A DNA stretch of 64,000 nt, taken from positions 496,001 to 560,000 of the forward strand of contig NZ_UTVH01000001.1 of NCBI RefSeq assembly GCF_900585905.1, given 5' to 3'. The translations under genes and the position numbers were made by a program. This document shows positions 1 to 7,767 of the stretch, one piece after another (within the stretch, counting starts at the first letter, position 1; each line of letters opens with the position of its first letter). Origin of the DNA: Pseudomonas viridiflava (GTDB taxonomy: Bacteria; Pseudomonadota; Gammaproteobacteria; Pseudomonadales; Pseudomonadaceae). The notes under the pieces were generated by a model. The model did no database searches. It saw nothing but the letters and a program-made list of their open reading frames with translations, and was not told the origin of the DNA.

Positions 1-368
1 ACTTCTTTCCGGAAGACCAGATCACTGACCGCAGCAGCCGATTCCTGGCTGCCGAACTGGTTCGCGAGAAGATCATGCGCCAGCTGGGCGCCGAGCTGCC
101 GTACCAGATCACCGTTGAAATCGAAGAGTTCAAGCAGCAGGGCAAGACCTTGCACATCCATGCCCTGATTCTGGTCGAGCGTGACGGGCAGAAGAAAATC
201 ATCATTGGCGACAAGGGTGACCGGATCAAGCGCATCGGTACCGAAGCGCGCCGGGACATGGAGCTGCTGTTCGACTCCAAGGTCATGCTCAACCTCTGGG
301 TCAAGGTCAAGGGCGGCTGGTCCGATGACGAGCGCGCCCTGCGTTCGCTGGGCTACGCCGACCTGTAA
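1..368 (+). CDS. era: GTPase Era, C-terminal part (5' end outside window)
   Basis: Essential ribosome-assembly GTPase that binds the 3' end of 16S rRNA. Only the C-terminal KH RNA-binding domain is in the window. The open frame runs from base 3 with no start, so the gene is cut by the window edge. Visible Era hallmarks are the FFPEDQITD linker before the KH domain, the KH-type segment [14 protein letters not shown] and the terminal LRSLGYADL. recO and pdxJ follow on the same strand, the usual rnc-era-recO-pdxJ order in pseudomonads. The G1-G4 GTPase motifs lie upstream and cannot be checked. Confidence 0.95.
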   Translation, partial: FFPEDQITDRSSRFLAAELVREKIMRQLGAELPYQITVEIEEFKQQGKTLHIHALILVERDGQKKIIIGDKGDRIKRIGTEARRDMELLFDSKVMLNLWVKVKGGWSDDERALRSLGYADL

Positions 369-438
369 CCGGACTGTGCGACACCGCGCCCTGCGGTGTT
401 GCACGACCTCAAGCCCCCCGCGTCTGCGAGCTGCCCGA

Positions 439-1125
439 ATGATCACTGTGCCGATTGGCCAGCCTGCTTTTGTGCTTCACAGCCGCGCGTACCGTGAAAC
501 CAGTGCGCTGGTGGATTTCCTCACCCCGCAAGGTCGGCTGCGTGCTGTACTGCGTAGCGCGCGGGGCAAGGCCGGTACGCTGGCACGGCCTTTCGTGCCG
601 CTTGAGGTCGAGTTTCGCGGCCGCGGTGAGCTGAAGAATGTTGGCCGCATGGAAAGCGCAGGTGTTGCCAGCTGGCTGGTTGGCGAGGCGCTGTTCAGCG
701 GCCTGTATCTGAATGAGCTGTTGATCCGTCTACTGCCCGCCGAAGATCCCCACCCTGGCGTATTCGATCATTACACCGCGACGTTGCAGGCGCTGTCTCA
801 GGGTCGCGCGCTGGAGCCGTTGTTGCGCTCGTTCGAGTGGCGTCTGCTGGATGATCTCGGCTATGGCTTTGCCCTGGACAGCGACCTCAATGGCGATCCG
901 CTGGACCCGGGCGCAATGTATCGGCTCCAGGTCGATGCCGGGCTTGAGCGGGTGTATCTTCTGCAACCCGGACTGTTCCAGGGCGCCGAGCTGCTGGCCA
1001 TGGCTGAAGCCGACTGGAGCACGCCAGGTGCGTTATCCGCCGCCAAGCGTTTGATGCGCCAGGCACTGGCCGTGCACCTGGGCGGTCGCCCGCTGGTCAG
1101 TCGCGAGCTGTTTCGCAAGCTGTGA
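439..1125 (+). CDS. recO: DNA repair protein RecO
   Basis: RecO works with RecR and RecF to load RecA on SSB-coated gaps and anneals single strands. The 228-residue product has the N-terminal OB-fold beginning [19 protein letters not shown], a RecO signature, and ends SRELFRKL, the usual pseudomonad C-terminus. I chose the ATG at 439 because the open frame continues upstream to 181 only as a shadow of era; the extra 86 residues are Arg/Ser/Cys-rich noise. It lies 70 bp after era, probably in the same transcript. The proteobacterial protein normally lacks the four-cysteine zinc motif, and no such cluster is seen here. Confidence 0.93.
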   Translation: MITVPIGQPAFVLHSRAYRETSALVDFLTPQGRLRAVLRSARGKAGTLARPFVPLEVEFRGRGELKNVGRMESAGVASWLVGEALFSGLYLNELLIRLLPAEDPHPGVFDHYTATLQALSQGRALEPLLRSFEWRLLDDLGYGFALDSDLNGDPLDPGAMYRLQVDAGLERVYLLQPGLFQGAELLAMAEADWSTPGALSAAKRLMRQALAVHLGGRPLVSRELFRKL

Positions 1126-1174
1126 TCAGCCTTTATGCTTACCGAGCTGTTTCGCCCCCCTTTAGGAGCCCATC

Positions 1175-1921
1175 GTGACCCATAGCACTCGCATTCTTCT
1201 TGGCGTCAACATCGATCATGTCGCCACCCTGCGGCAGGCCCGTGGCACGCGTTATCCGGACCCGGTCAAGGCTGCGCTGGATGCCGAGGAGGCGGGGGCC
1301 GACGGCATTACCGTGCACCTGCGCGAAGACCGTCGGCACATTCAGGAGCGCGACGTGTTGCTGCTCAAGGACGTGCTGCAGACGCGGATGAATTTCGAGA
1401 TGGGCGTGACTGAGGCCATGCTGGCGTTTGCCGAACGCGTTCGACCGCCGCACGTTTGCCTGGTGCCTGAAACCCGCCAGGAGCTGACCACCGAGGGCGG
1501 GCTGGACGTGGCAGGGCAGGAAGCGCGGATCAAGGCGGCGGTGGAGCGTCTGGCGCGCATTGGCTGCGAAGTGTCGCTGTTCATTGACGCCGATGAACAG
1601 CAGATCGCCGCCTCGAAGCGCATAGGCGCGCCCGCCATCGAGCTACATACCGGGCGCTACGCCGATGCCCAGACGCCCACCGAGGTTGCCGAAGAGTTGC
1701 AGCGTATTGCTGACGGTGTTGCCTTCGGTCTGGGCGAAGGCCTGATCGTCAATGCCGGTCACGGTCTGCATTATCACAACGTTGAAGCCGTCGCGGCGAT
1801 CAAGGGCGTCAACGAGCTAAACATCGGCCACGCGCTGGTGGCTCATGCACTGTTTGTGGGCTTCAAGTCGGCCGTGGCAGAGATGAAAGCGCTGATCGTG
1901 GCGGCGGCGCACAAGGCCTGA
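1175..1921 (+). CDS. pdxJ: Pyridoxine 5'-phosphate synthase PdxJ
   Basis: Cytoplasmic TIM-barrel enzyme that condenses 1-deoxyxylulose 5-phosphate with 3-amino-2-oxopropyl phosphate to give pyridoxine 5'-phosphate in the DXP-dependent vitamin B6 pathway. The 248 residues match the family length. Motifs seen are [17 protein letters not shown] at the N-terminus, [14 protein letters not shown], the ELHTGRYA segment and the phosphate-binding [11 protein letters not shown] loop. The start is a GTG at 1175, preceded by TAGGAG seven bases upstream. It follows recO by 49 bp in the conserved order and ends just before a REP-like palindrome shared with convergent cmoB. Confidence 0.96.
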   Translation: MTHSTRILLGVNIDHVATLRQARGTRYPDPVKAALDAEEAGADGITVHLREDRRHIQERDVLLLKDVLQTRMNFEMGVTEAMLAFAERVRPPHVCLVPETRQELTTEGGLDVAGQEARIKAAVERLARIGCEVSLFIDADEQQIAASKRIGAPAIELHTGRYADAQTPTEVAEELQRIADGVAFGLGEGLIVNAGHGLHYHNVEAVAAIKGVNELNIGHALVAHALFVGFKSAVAEMKALIVAAAHKA

Positions 1922-1940
1922 GTCTTCAGCGCAATCACAT

Positions 1941-2038
1941 AAGCCGTAGGCGCTCACGAGCAGCGCGAGGCAGCGATGGCATTCAGTCTGATGCACCGCT
2001 ATCGCTGCCTCGCGGTGTGAGCTTCTATGTTACGGCTT
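1941..2038. repeat. REP-like long inverted repeat between pdxJ and cmoB
   Basis: An imperfect inverted repeat. The outer arm AAGCCGTA (1941-1948) pairs with TACGGCTT (2031-2038), an inner GCTCAC/GTGAGC pair follows, and a perfect 14-bp arm CGCGAGGCAGCGAT (1964-1977) pairs with 2001-2014. It sits between convergent genes and overlaps the last codons of cmoB. It probably acts as a bidirectional 3'-end structure; no T-tract is obvious. Confidence 0.7.
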
Positions 2039-2989
2039 GCGCCCGACGATCACTGCGCGCATGGGGGCAGGCAGGCCCTCCACGGTTTTGCTGTGGTCAT
2101 CGGGGTCGAGGAAGTCGCTCAGTGACTGGAAGCGCATCCACTCGGTGCAGCGCTGCTCTTCAACGGTGGTCACGCTGACGTCCACGCACCGCACGTCGAC
2201 AAAGCCTGCGCGGCGCAGCCAGCGCTCCAGTGCCGGGACTGATGGCAGAAACCAGACGTTACGCATTTGCGAGTAGCGATCTTCCGGCACCAGCACCTGA
2301 TGCACGTCGCCTTCCACCACCATGGTTTCCAATACCAGCTCACCCCCTTTGACAAGACAGTCCTTCAGCGCCAGCAAGTGGTCCACAGGGGATTTTCGGT
2401 GATAGAGCACACCCATGGAAAATACCGTGTCAAAACCTTCCAGTCGCGCTGGCAGGTCCTCCAGGGCAAACGGCAAGTGCCATGCGGGCAAGTCGGGCAG
2501 GTAGCGTTGCATCGCTTGAAACTGGCAGAAGAACAGCCAGTTCGGATCAACGCCGATGACACTGTCGGCTCCGGCGCCGAGTATGCGCCATTGGTAGTAG
2601 CCATTGCCGCAACCCACATCCAGCACGCGCTTGCCCGCAAGGTCCAGATGCGGCGCCACCCGGGACCACTTCCAGTCCGAACGCCACTCGGTATCGATGT
2701 GGACGCCAAATACGTCGAACGGCCCTTTGCGCCAGGGCGACAGGCCCATCAGCGCGGCGCGTGTTTGCGTGCGCACCTCTTCGCTGCAATCGGCGTCGAG
2801 AGTAAAGCCTGTGGCGAGATCAACGTGACGCGGGCGCAGGTCAGGCAACGCGTCGAGCGCACCCTGCCAGCGCTCCAGATCACCATGACCTTTGCTCATC
2901 TTCGCGTCGAGCTGCGCTTGCAGGCCGTTTGCCCACTGGGCCAGGGGGGTTCCCGCCAAACGGCGGATCAGTGGCGTGAGATCAATCAT
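2030..2989 (-). CDS. cmoB: tRNA U34 carboxymethyltransferase CmoB
   Basis: Transfers the carboxymethyl group of carboxy-SAM to 5-hydroxyuridine at tRNA wobble position 34, giving cmo5U. The 319-residue protein has the class I methyltransferase glycine loop DVGCGNG at residues 124-130, preceded by the CmoB-typical WRSDWKWSR stretch, and the motif [12 protein letters not shown]. It overlaps the stop of upstream cmoA by four bases (ATGA), so the two are translationally coupled. Its stop lies within the REP-like repeat shared with pdxJ. Confidence 0.96.
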   Translation of the reverse strand: MIDLTPLIRRLAGTPLAQWANGLQAQLDAKMSKGHGDLERWQGALDALPDLRPRHVDLATGFTLDADCSEEVRTQTRAALMGLSPWRKGPFDVFGVHIDTEWRSDWKWSRVAPHLDLAGKRVLDVGCGNGYYQWRILGAGADSVIGVDPNWLFFCQFQAMQRYLPDLPAWHLPFALEDLPARLEGFDTVFSMGVLYHRKSPVDHLLALKDCLVKGGELVLETMVVEGDVHQVLVPEDRYSQMRNVWFLPSVPALERWLRRAGFVDVRCVDVSVTTVEEQRCTEWMRFQSLSDFLDPDDHSKTVEGLPAPMRAVIVGRKP

Positions 2990-3729
2990 GGCAGCGCGAT
3001 CAACGAGGCAAAGTTAAGGCACTGAAACCACGGCACCACTTTACTGAAGCCAGCGTCCAGCAGACGTTGCCGGTGCTCCTCAAGGCTGTCGGGTTTCATC
3101 ACGTTTTCGATCGCACTGCGCTTCTGCGCGATTTCCAGGTCGCTGTAGCCATTGGCGCGCTTGAAGGCGATGTGCAGATCATTAAGCAGCTCATGTTCCT
3201 GGGCGTCGCCGAAGCGCAGCTTTTCCGACAGGATCAGCGCGCCACCCGGCACCAGAGCCTGGCGGATGCGGCCCAGCAAGGCCAGGCGTTCTTCAGGCGC
3301 AATGAACTGCAAGGTGAAGTTCAGGGCAACCACTGATGCGGGCTGAAACTCGAGCGCGAGGATGTCGCCCTCGATTACCTGCACCGGCAGCAGTTCCTGG
3401 AACATCGAATCCTGCGCGTTCAGGTACTGGCGGCAGCGCTCGACCATGGCAGCGGAGTTGTCCACGGCGATGACATTGCAGCCCTCGACGCGCACATGGC
3501 GGCGCAGTGCCTGAGTCACGGCCCCCAGCGAGCTGCCCAGATCGTAGAGCACGCTGTGGGGCTGGGCAAAGCGAGCGGAGAGCACGCCGAGGTTTTCGAC
3601 AATGGTCGGGTAGCCCGGTACCGAGCGTTTGATCATGTCCGGGAATACCCGCACCACGTCCTCGTTGAAGGCGAAGTCTGGGACCTGGGCCAGCGGCTGG
3701 GCGAAAATGCGGTCGGGTTCTTTGCTCAC
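2986..3729 (-). CDS. cmoA: Carboxy-S-adenosyl-L-methionine synthase CmoA
   Basis: Makes carboxy-SAM from SAM and prephenate, the co-substrate of CmoB. The 247-residue product has the SAM-binding loop DLGSSLG at residues 63-69 and the N-terminal [13 protein letters not shown] segment of the family. The start is a GTG at 3729 with a weak GGAA upstream. It is the first gene of the two-gene cmoAB operon and overlaps cmoB by four bases. Confidence 0.95.
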   Translation of the reverse strand: MSKEPDRIFAQPLAQVPDFAFNEDVVRVFPDMIKRSVPGYPTIVENLGVLSARFAQPHSVLYDLGSSLGAVTQALRRHVRVEGCNVIAVDNSAAMVERCRQYLNAQDSMFQELLPVQVIEGDILALEFQPASVVALNFTLQFIAPEERLALLGRIRQALVPGGALILSEKLRFGDAQEHELLNDLHIAFKRANGYSDLEIAQKRSAIENVMKPDSLEEHRQRLLDAGFSKVVPWFQCLNFASLIALP

Positions 3730-3821
3730 GGTGATTCCGGCGGGGCTTGAAAGTGCGGCATTCTAGCCAACTCCATGGGTTGGCTGAAACCTCATGTCAT
3801 CTGCGGGCAGCGAAAGGCCGC

Positions 3822-4214
3822 TTATTCAACACTGATGGCGCAGTCGAAGGTCTTCTCAGGCGCCACTTCAGGTGCCCAGGGCTGCTGATAAATCATGATC
3901 AGGTGGCCATTGCCGGGCGCCGCTGCCTGGTAGCGCCAGATGGACTGCCCGGCGCTGCCCACCAGATTTCTGTCCGCCGCGTTGCTATAAACCTCGGGGC
4001 CCAGGCTGCGCAGAATGGGCTGCGCCGGGTTCTGGATCTGCCAGCGGTAACCGGTGGTGGGTGAACTGGGCAAGCTCAGCAGCAGCGTCTGACCGGTTTT
4101 GAGCGGCAACGGGCAGTCGCTTTGGTCTTCGAGGGTGACGATGTGTCTGGGTTGCTGCGCACAGGCGGCGAGCAAGGAAAGGCTCAATAGAGCCAGTAGA
4201 CGGGCAGGGGGCAT
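3822..4214 (-). CDS. Chagasin-type (MEROPS I42) protease-inhibitor lipoprotein
   Basis: A 130-residue exported protein. The N-terminus has a hydrophobic core followed by LLAAC, a lipobox with Cys18 as the likely lipidated residue. Two of the three chagasin loops are recognisable: SPTTGYRW at residues 51-58 (family NPTTGY) and GNGHLIMIYQQPW at 101-113 (family Gx...RPW). I42 proteins inhibit papain-like cysteine proteases. Known: the fold and the loops. Inferred: membrane anchoring in the envelope. The neighbouring Lon is a cytoplasmic Ser/Lys protease and so an unlikely target. It may be co-transcribed with lon, but a REP palindrome lies between them. Confidence 0.8.
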   Translation of the reverse strand: MPPARLLALLSLSLLAACAQQPRHIVTLEDQSDCPLPLKTGQTLLLSLPSSPTTGYRWQIQNPAQPILRSLGPEVYSNAADRNLVGSAGQSIWRYQAAAPGNGHLIMIYQQPWAPEVAPEKTFDCAISVE

Positions 4215-4282
4215 GGTGGCTCCGGTGTTTCAGAAGAGACCGGAGCATAACCGATGAGTTATCGGCGGCGCGAATCAGAGAC

Positions 4283-4372
4283 GTGGGACCGGCTTTAGCC
4301 GGGAAGACGTCGGCACTGACGATATTTTTGTATCGTCAGGGCTGCAGCCTTCCCGGCTGAAGACGGTCCCAC
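4283..4372. repeat. REP palindrome with nested hairpin, downstream of lon
   Basis: Outer arms starting GTGGGACCGGCTTTAGCCGG pair with the complementary block ending at 4372. Nested inside is a perfect CTGACGATA/TATCGTCAG hairpin (4316-4324 with 4331-4339). The GTGGGACCGGCTTTAGCC outer sequence recurs at 29033, so this is a dispersed REP family member. It follows the lon stop and may protect or end that transcript. Confidence 0.8.
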
Positions 4373-4390
4373 GAGGACCACCTTCACCGG

Positions 4391-6811
4391 TTAAAACAAC
4401 ACTTTCGCCACATCGGCAAAGCGTTTGGCGAAGTGCACGGTGATGCCTTCCTTCAGGTAGTCCGGCAGTTCTTCGAAGTTGCCACGGTTGGGTTCCGGCA
4501 GGATCAGTTCATTGATCTTCTGGCGCCGCGCCGCGATGACCTTCTCCCGCACACCGCCGATGGGCAGGACATGGCCAGTCAAGGTCAGCTCGCCGGTCAT
4601 GGCCACGCCTTTCTTCGGCGCCTGATTGCGTGCCAGGGACAGCAGTGCGCTGGCCATGGTCACGCCTGCGCTCGGGCCATCTTTGGGCGTTGCACCTTCC
4701 GGCACGTGCAAATGCACAAATGCCTCGTCAAAGAACGTGGGATCGCCACCGAATTGTTTGAGATTGGCGCTGACGTAGCTGTAGGCGATTTCCGCCGACT
4801 CCTTCATCACTTCGCCCAGCTGGCCTGTGAGTTTGAAGCCGCGATTGAGCGTGTGGATGCGCGTGGCCTCGATGGGCAGCGTGGCGCCACCCATGCTGGT
4901 CCACGCGAGGCCGGTGATCACGCCTGTACCAGCGAGGACTTGCTCGTTGCGGAACACGGGCATGCCCAGGGACTCCTCAAGATCCTTGGGCCCGATCTTG
5001 ATGGCTTTGTCCGGCTCGTCGATGAGCTTGACCACTGCCTTGCGTACGACCTTGCTCAACTGCTTTTCCAGCTGCCGCACACCGGCTTCCCGGGCGTAAC
5101 CTTCGATGATTGCGCGCAATGCACCGTCGTTGATGCTCAGGCGGTTTTTCGACACGCCAGCCTTGCCCATCTGCTTGGGCCACAAATGACGTTTGGCGAT
5201 GGCCAGTTTTTCTTCAGTGATATAGCCCGACAGGCGAATCACTTCCATGCGATCGAGCAGGGGGCCGGGGATTGAGTCCAGAGTGTTGGCGGTGCAAACG
5301 AACAGCACCTTCGACAGGTCCAGGCGCAGGTCCAGGTAATGATCGAGAAATTCGACGTTCTGTTCCGGGTCCAGGGTTTCCAACAGGGCAGACGCGGGAT
5401 CACCCTGGTAGCTCTGGCCCATCTTGTCGATTTCGTCGAGCATGATCACCGGGTTCATCACTTCCATGTCTTTGAGCGCCTGCACCAGCTTGCCCGGCTG
5501 GGCGCCAATGTAGGTCCGACGATGGCCCTTGATTTCGGCTTCGTCACGCATGCCGCCGACACTGAACCGATAGAACGGCCGACCGAGAGACTCGGCAATC
5601 GAGCGGCCAACGCTGGTCTTGCCCACCCCTGGCGGGCCCACCAGCAGCACGATCGAGCCGCTGATCTCGCCTTTGTAGGCGCCCACCGCGAGGAACTCGA
5701 GAATCCGCGCCTTGATGTCGTCCAGCCCCGCGTGGTGCTGGTCGAGCACCTTGCGCGCGTGCTTGAGGTCCAGCTTGTCCTTGCCGTAAACACCCCAGGG
5801 CACGGACGTCGCCCAATCCAGGTAATTACGCGTTACCGCATACTCGGGCGAACCGGTTTCCAGCACCTTGAGCTTGCCGACTTCCTCGTCGATGCGCTTG
5901 CGGGCCTGGGCGGGCAAGGTCTTGCCTTCAAGGCGCGCCTCGAACTGTTCGACATCCGCACTACGGTCGTCTTTACTTAAACCCAGCTCTTGCTGGATGA
6001 CCTTGAGTTGCTCCTTGAGGAAGAACTCGCGCTGGTGCTCGCCAATCTTGCGATTGACCTCGGCGGAGATTTCTTTCTGCAGGCGCGCGACTTCGACTTC
6101 CTTGCGCAGCATCGGCAGAACTTTTTCCATGCGCTTGAGCATGGGTACGCAGTCCAGCACCTGCTGCAATTCAACGCCGGTGGCAGAGGTCAGCGCGGCA
6201 GCGAAGTCGGTCAGCGGTGACGGGTCGTTGGGGCTGAAGCGGTTGAGGTAGTTTTTCAGCTCTTCGCTGTACAGCGGGTTGAGCGGCAGCAGTTCTTTGA
6301 TCGCGTTGATCAGGGCCATGCCATAGGCCTTGACCTCGTCGGTCGGCTCTTTGGGCTGCTGTGGGTATTCGATTTCCACCAGGTAGGGTGGACGGTGGTG
6401 CTTGAGCCAGGTCTTGATGCGAACCCGGCTCAGGCCCTGGGCCACAAACTGCAGCTTGCCGTTCTCGCGGCTGGCGTGATGCACCTTGACCAGCGTGCCG
6501 TACTCCGGCAGTGCGGCGGTGTTGAAGTGACGCGGGTCTTCGGCAGGCGTGTCCATGAAGAACAGGGCGAGCGAATGATGATCGGACTTGCTGACCAGCT
6601 CCAGGGTTTCGGCCCAGGGCTCCTCGTTGACGATGACCGGCAGCACCTGCGCCGGGAAGAAGGGCCGGTTGTGAATCGGAATGATGTACACCTTGTCCGG
6701 CAGGTTTTGCCCGGGCAAGGCGAGGGAGGTGTTGCTGGAATGGCGTGTCGGTTCTGGCTCGGCATCGACATCGTCGGGCAAATCACTTGAGTCTGCTTGC
6801 TGGTCGCTCAT
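4391..6811 (-). CDS. ATP-dependent Lon-family protease (second Lon, AsrA-like)
   Basis: LonA-architecture protease of 806 residues: N-terminal substrate-binding domain (about 38-235), coiled linker, AAA+ module with Walker A GPPGVGKTS at 392-400 and Walker B IMLDEIDK at 456-463, and C-terminal protease domain with the catalytic pair Ser714 (in DGPSAG) and Lys757 (in GGVREK). I chose the ATG at 6811; a TTG five codons upstream is also open. Position near era-recO-pdxJ matches the P. aeruginosa stress-induced Lon homologue AsrA rather than housekeeping lon, which usually lies near clpX and hupB. That assignment rests on synteny. Heat or aminoglycoside induction is inference only. Confidence 0.9.
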   Translation of the reverse strand: MSDQQADSSDLPDDVDAEPEPTRHSSNTSLALPGQNLPDKVYIIPIHNRPFFPAQVLPVIVNEEPWAETLELVSKSDHHSLALFFMDTPAEDPRHFNTAALPEYGTLVKVHHASRENGKLQFVAQGLSRVRIKTWLKHHRPPYLVEIEYPQQPKEPTDEVKAYGMALINAIKELLPLNPLYSEELKNYLNRFSPNDPSPLTDFAAALTSATGVELQQVLDCVPMLKRMEKVLPMLRKEVEVARLQKEISAEVNRKIGEHQREFFLKEQLKVIQQELGLSKDDRSADVEQFEARLEGKTLPAQARKRIDEEVGKLKVLETGSPEYAVTRNYLDWATSVPWGVYGKDKLDLKHARKVLDQHHAGLDDIKARILEFLAVGAYKGEISGSIVLLVGPPGVGKTSVGRSIAESLGRPFYRFSVGGMRDEAEIKGHRRTYIGAQPGKLVQALKDMEVMNPVIMLDEIDKMGQSYQGDPASALLETLDPEQNVEFLDHYLDLRLDLSKVLFVCTANTLDSIPGPLLDRMEVIRLSGYITEEKLAIAKRHLWPKQMGKAGVSKNRLSINDGALRAIIEGYAREAGVRQLEKQLSKVVRKAVVKLIDEPDKAIKIGPKDLEESLGMPVFRNEQVLAGTGVITGLAWTSMGGATLPIEATRIHTLNRGFKLTGQLGEVMKESAEIAYSYVSANLKQFGGDPTFFDEAFVHLHVPEGATPKDGPSAGVTMASALLSLARNQAPKKGVAMTGELTLTGHVLPIGGVREKVIAARRQKINELILPEPNRGNFEELPDYLKEGITVHFAKRFADVAKVLF

Positions 6812-7089
6812 GGGGCACCTGCACAATTGAACATGGAGCTTAGATGGGGCAGTCGCCCTCAGGTTTCAATGGCTGCTGTCGATAGCTTCATGAGAGGACG
6901 CAAAAGAACGCCATTCAAGGCCCGTGCATTGCCTTTCGTCGATTATTACAGACTGAATGAGGCAGCACCGGGCAGTGGCTTTTTGCCTCTGCTTATATGA
7001 ATTTTGTGGCGCAGTCGGGTAGCCTGCGGCGTCGCGCTTCCTTGCCAAGGCTGGGGTGTGACCCGGCTTTGCCGTAGTGGATTGAGCCT

Positions 7090-7767
7090 ATGAGCAAGAT
7101 GTTATCGCTGTGTGTATTGACTGGATGCTGCTTCTTGCATGCGGCCTCGCTGTCAGCCGCGTCGCTGACGGCCCGAATCATCGACCAACAGGGCAAGCCG
7201 CTGACCAATGCCGTGCTGACCCTGCAGGGTGCGCCCGGCAAGGCGCCGCTGGTGTTGAAAGCCAGCATGGATCAGCGTGATCAGGAGTTCGTTCCCAAGG
7301 TGCTGGCCGTGCACAGCAACACTCAGGTTGCGTTTCCCAACAGCGACAATATCCGCCATCAGGTCTACTCCTTTTCGCCCGCCAAACGCTTTGAATTGCG
7401 CCTGTACGGCGGTACTCCGTCGCAGCCGCTGCTGTTCGACAAGGCCGGGCTGGTGGTGCTGGGCTGCAACATTCACGACTGGATGCTGGGCTATATCTAC
7501 GTTACCGATGACCCCTGGTTCGCGGTCAGCGATGCCAACGGCGTGGTGAAATTCGAGCAGATGCCAGCCGGTCAGTACTCGGCCACCCTGTGGCACCCCA
7601 GAAGGGCTGACATGCAGGTAGCCGATGGTGGCAAATTCGATGTGCCGGCTGCGGGGCTGACCAAGGATTTCACCCTTGCGGTTGACGCCCCGACCGATGA
7701 GAAGGCCGATGACAAGCCTGCGTCTGGCGGTTTTGGCGATGCCTTCCACAAGGCCGCCCACCCGTGA
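7090..7767 (+). CDS. Cupredoxin-like periplasmic protein (methylamine-utilisation type)
   Basis: A 225-residue exported protein with a signal peptide (core in residues 4-20, likely cleavage near SAA). It has a plastocyanin-like fold with type 1 copper ligands in the right order: His90 in NIRHQVYSF and Cys126, His129, Met132 in GCNIHDWM. The C-terminal part resembles a carboxypeptidase-regulatory-like beta domain and ends in a charged tail. Such proteins are often labelled methylamine utilisation protein, but no mau genes are present, so that label carries no function. It opens a four-gene operon and its stop overlaps the next start (GTGA). An electron-transfer or copper/redox-sensing role is inference. 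Confidence 0.8.
   Translation: MSKMLSLCVLTGCCFLHAASLSAASLTARIIDQQGKPLTNAVLTLQGAPGKAPLVLKASMDQRDQEFVPKVLAVHSNTQVAFPNSDNIRHQVYSFSPAKRFELRLYGGTPSQPLLFDKAGLVVLGCNIHDWMLGYIYVTDDPWFAVSDANGVVKFEQMPAGQYSATLWHPRRADMQVADGGKFDVPAAGLTKDFTLAVDAPTDEKADDKPASGGFGDAFHKAAHP

Noticed and set aside
181..438. N-terminal extension of recO
   Set aside because: These codons are the shadow of era in another frame; RecO homology begins at the ATG at 439.
3822..6811. Idea that the chagasin-like inhibitor regulates the adjacent Lon
   Set aside because: The inhibitor is predicted to be envelope-anchored and to act on cysteine proteases, while Lon is a cytoplasmic Ser/Lys protease.
7090..7767. Methylamine utilisation operon
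   Set aside because: No methylamine dehydrogenase or mau maturation genes are present; the label comes from a shared cupredoxin fold.
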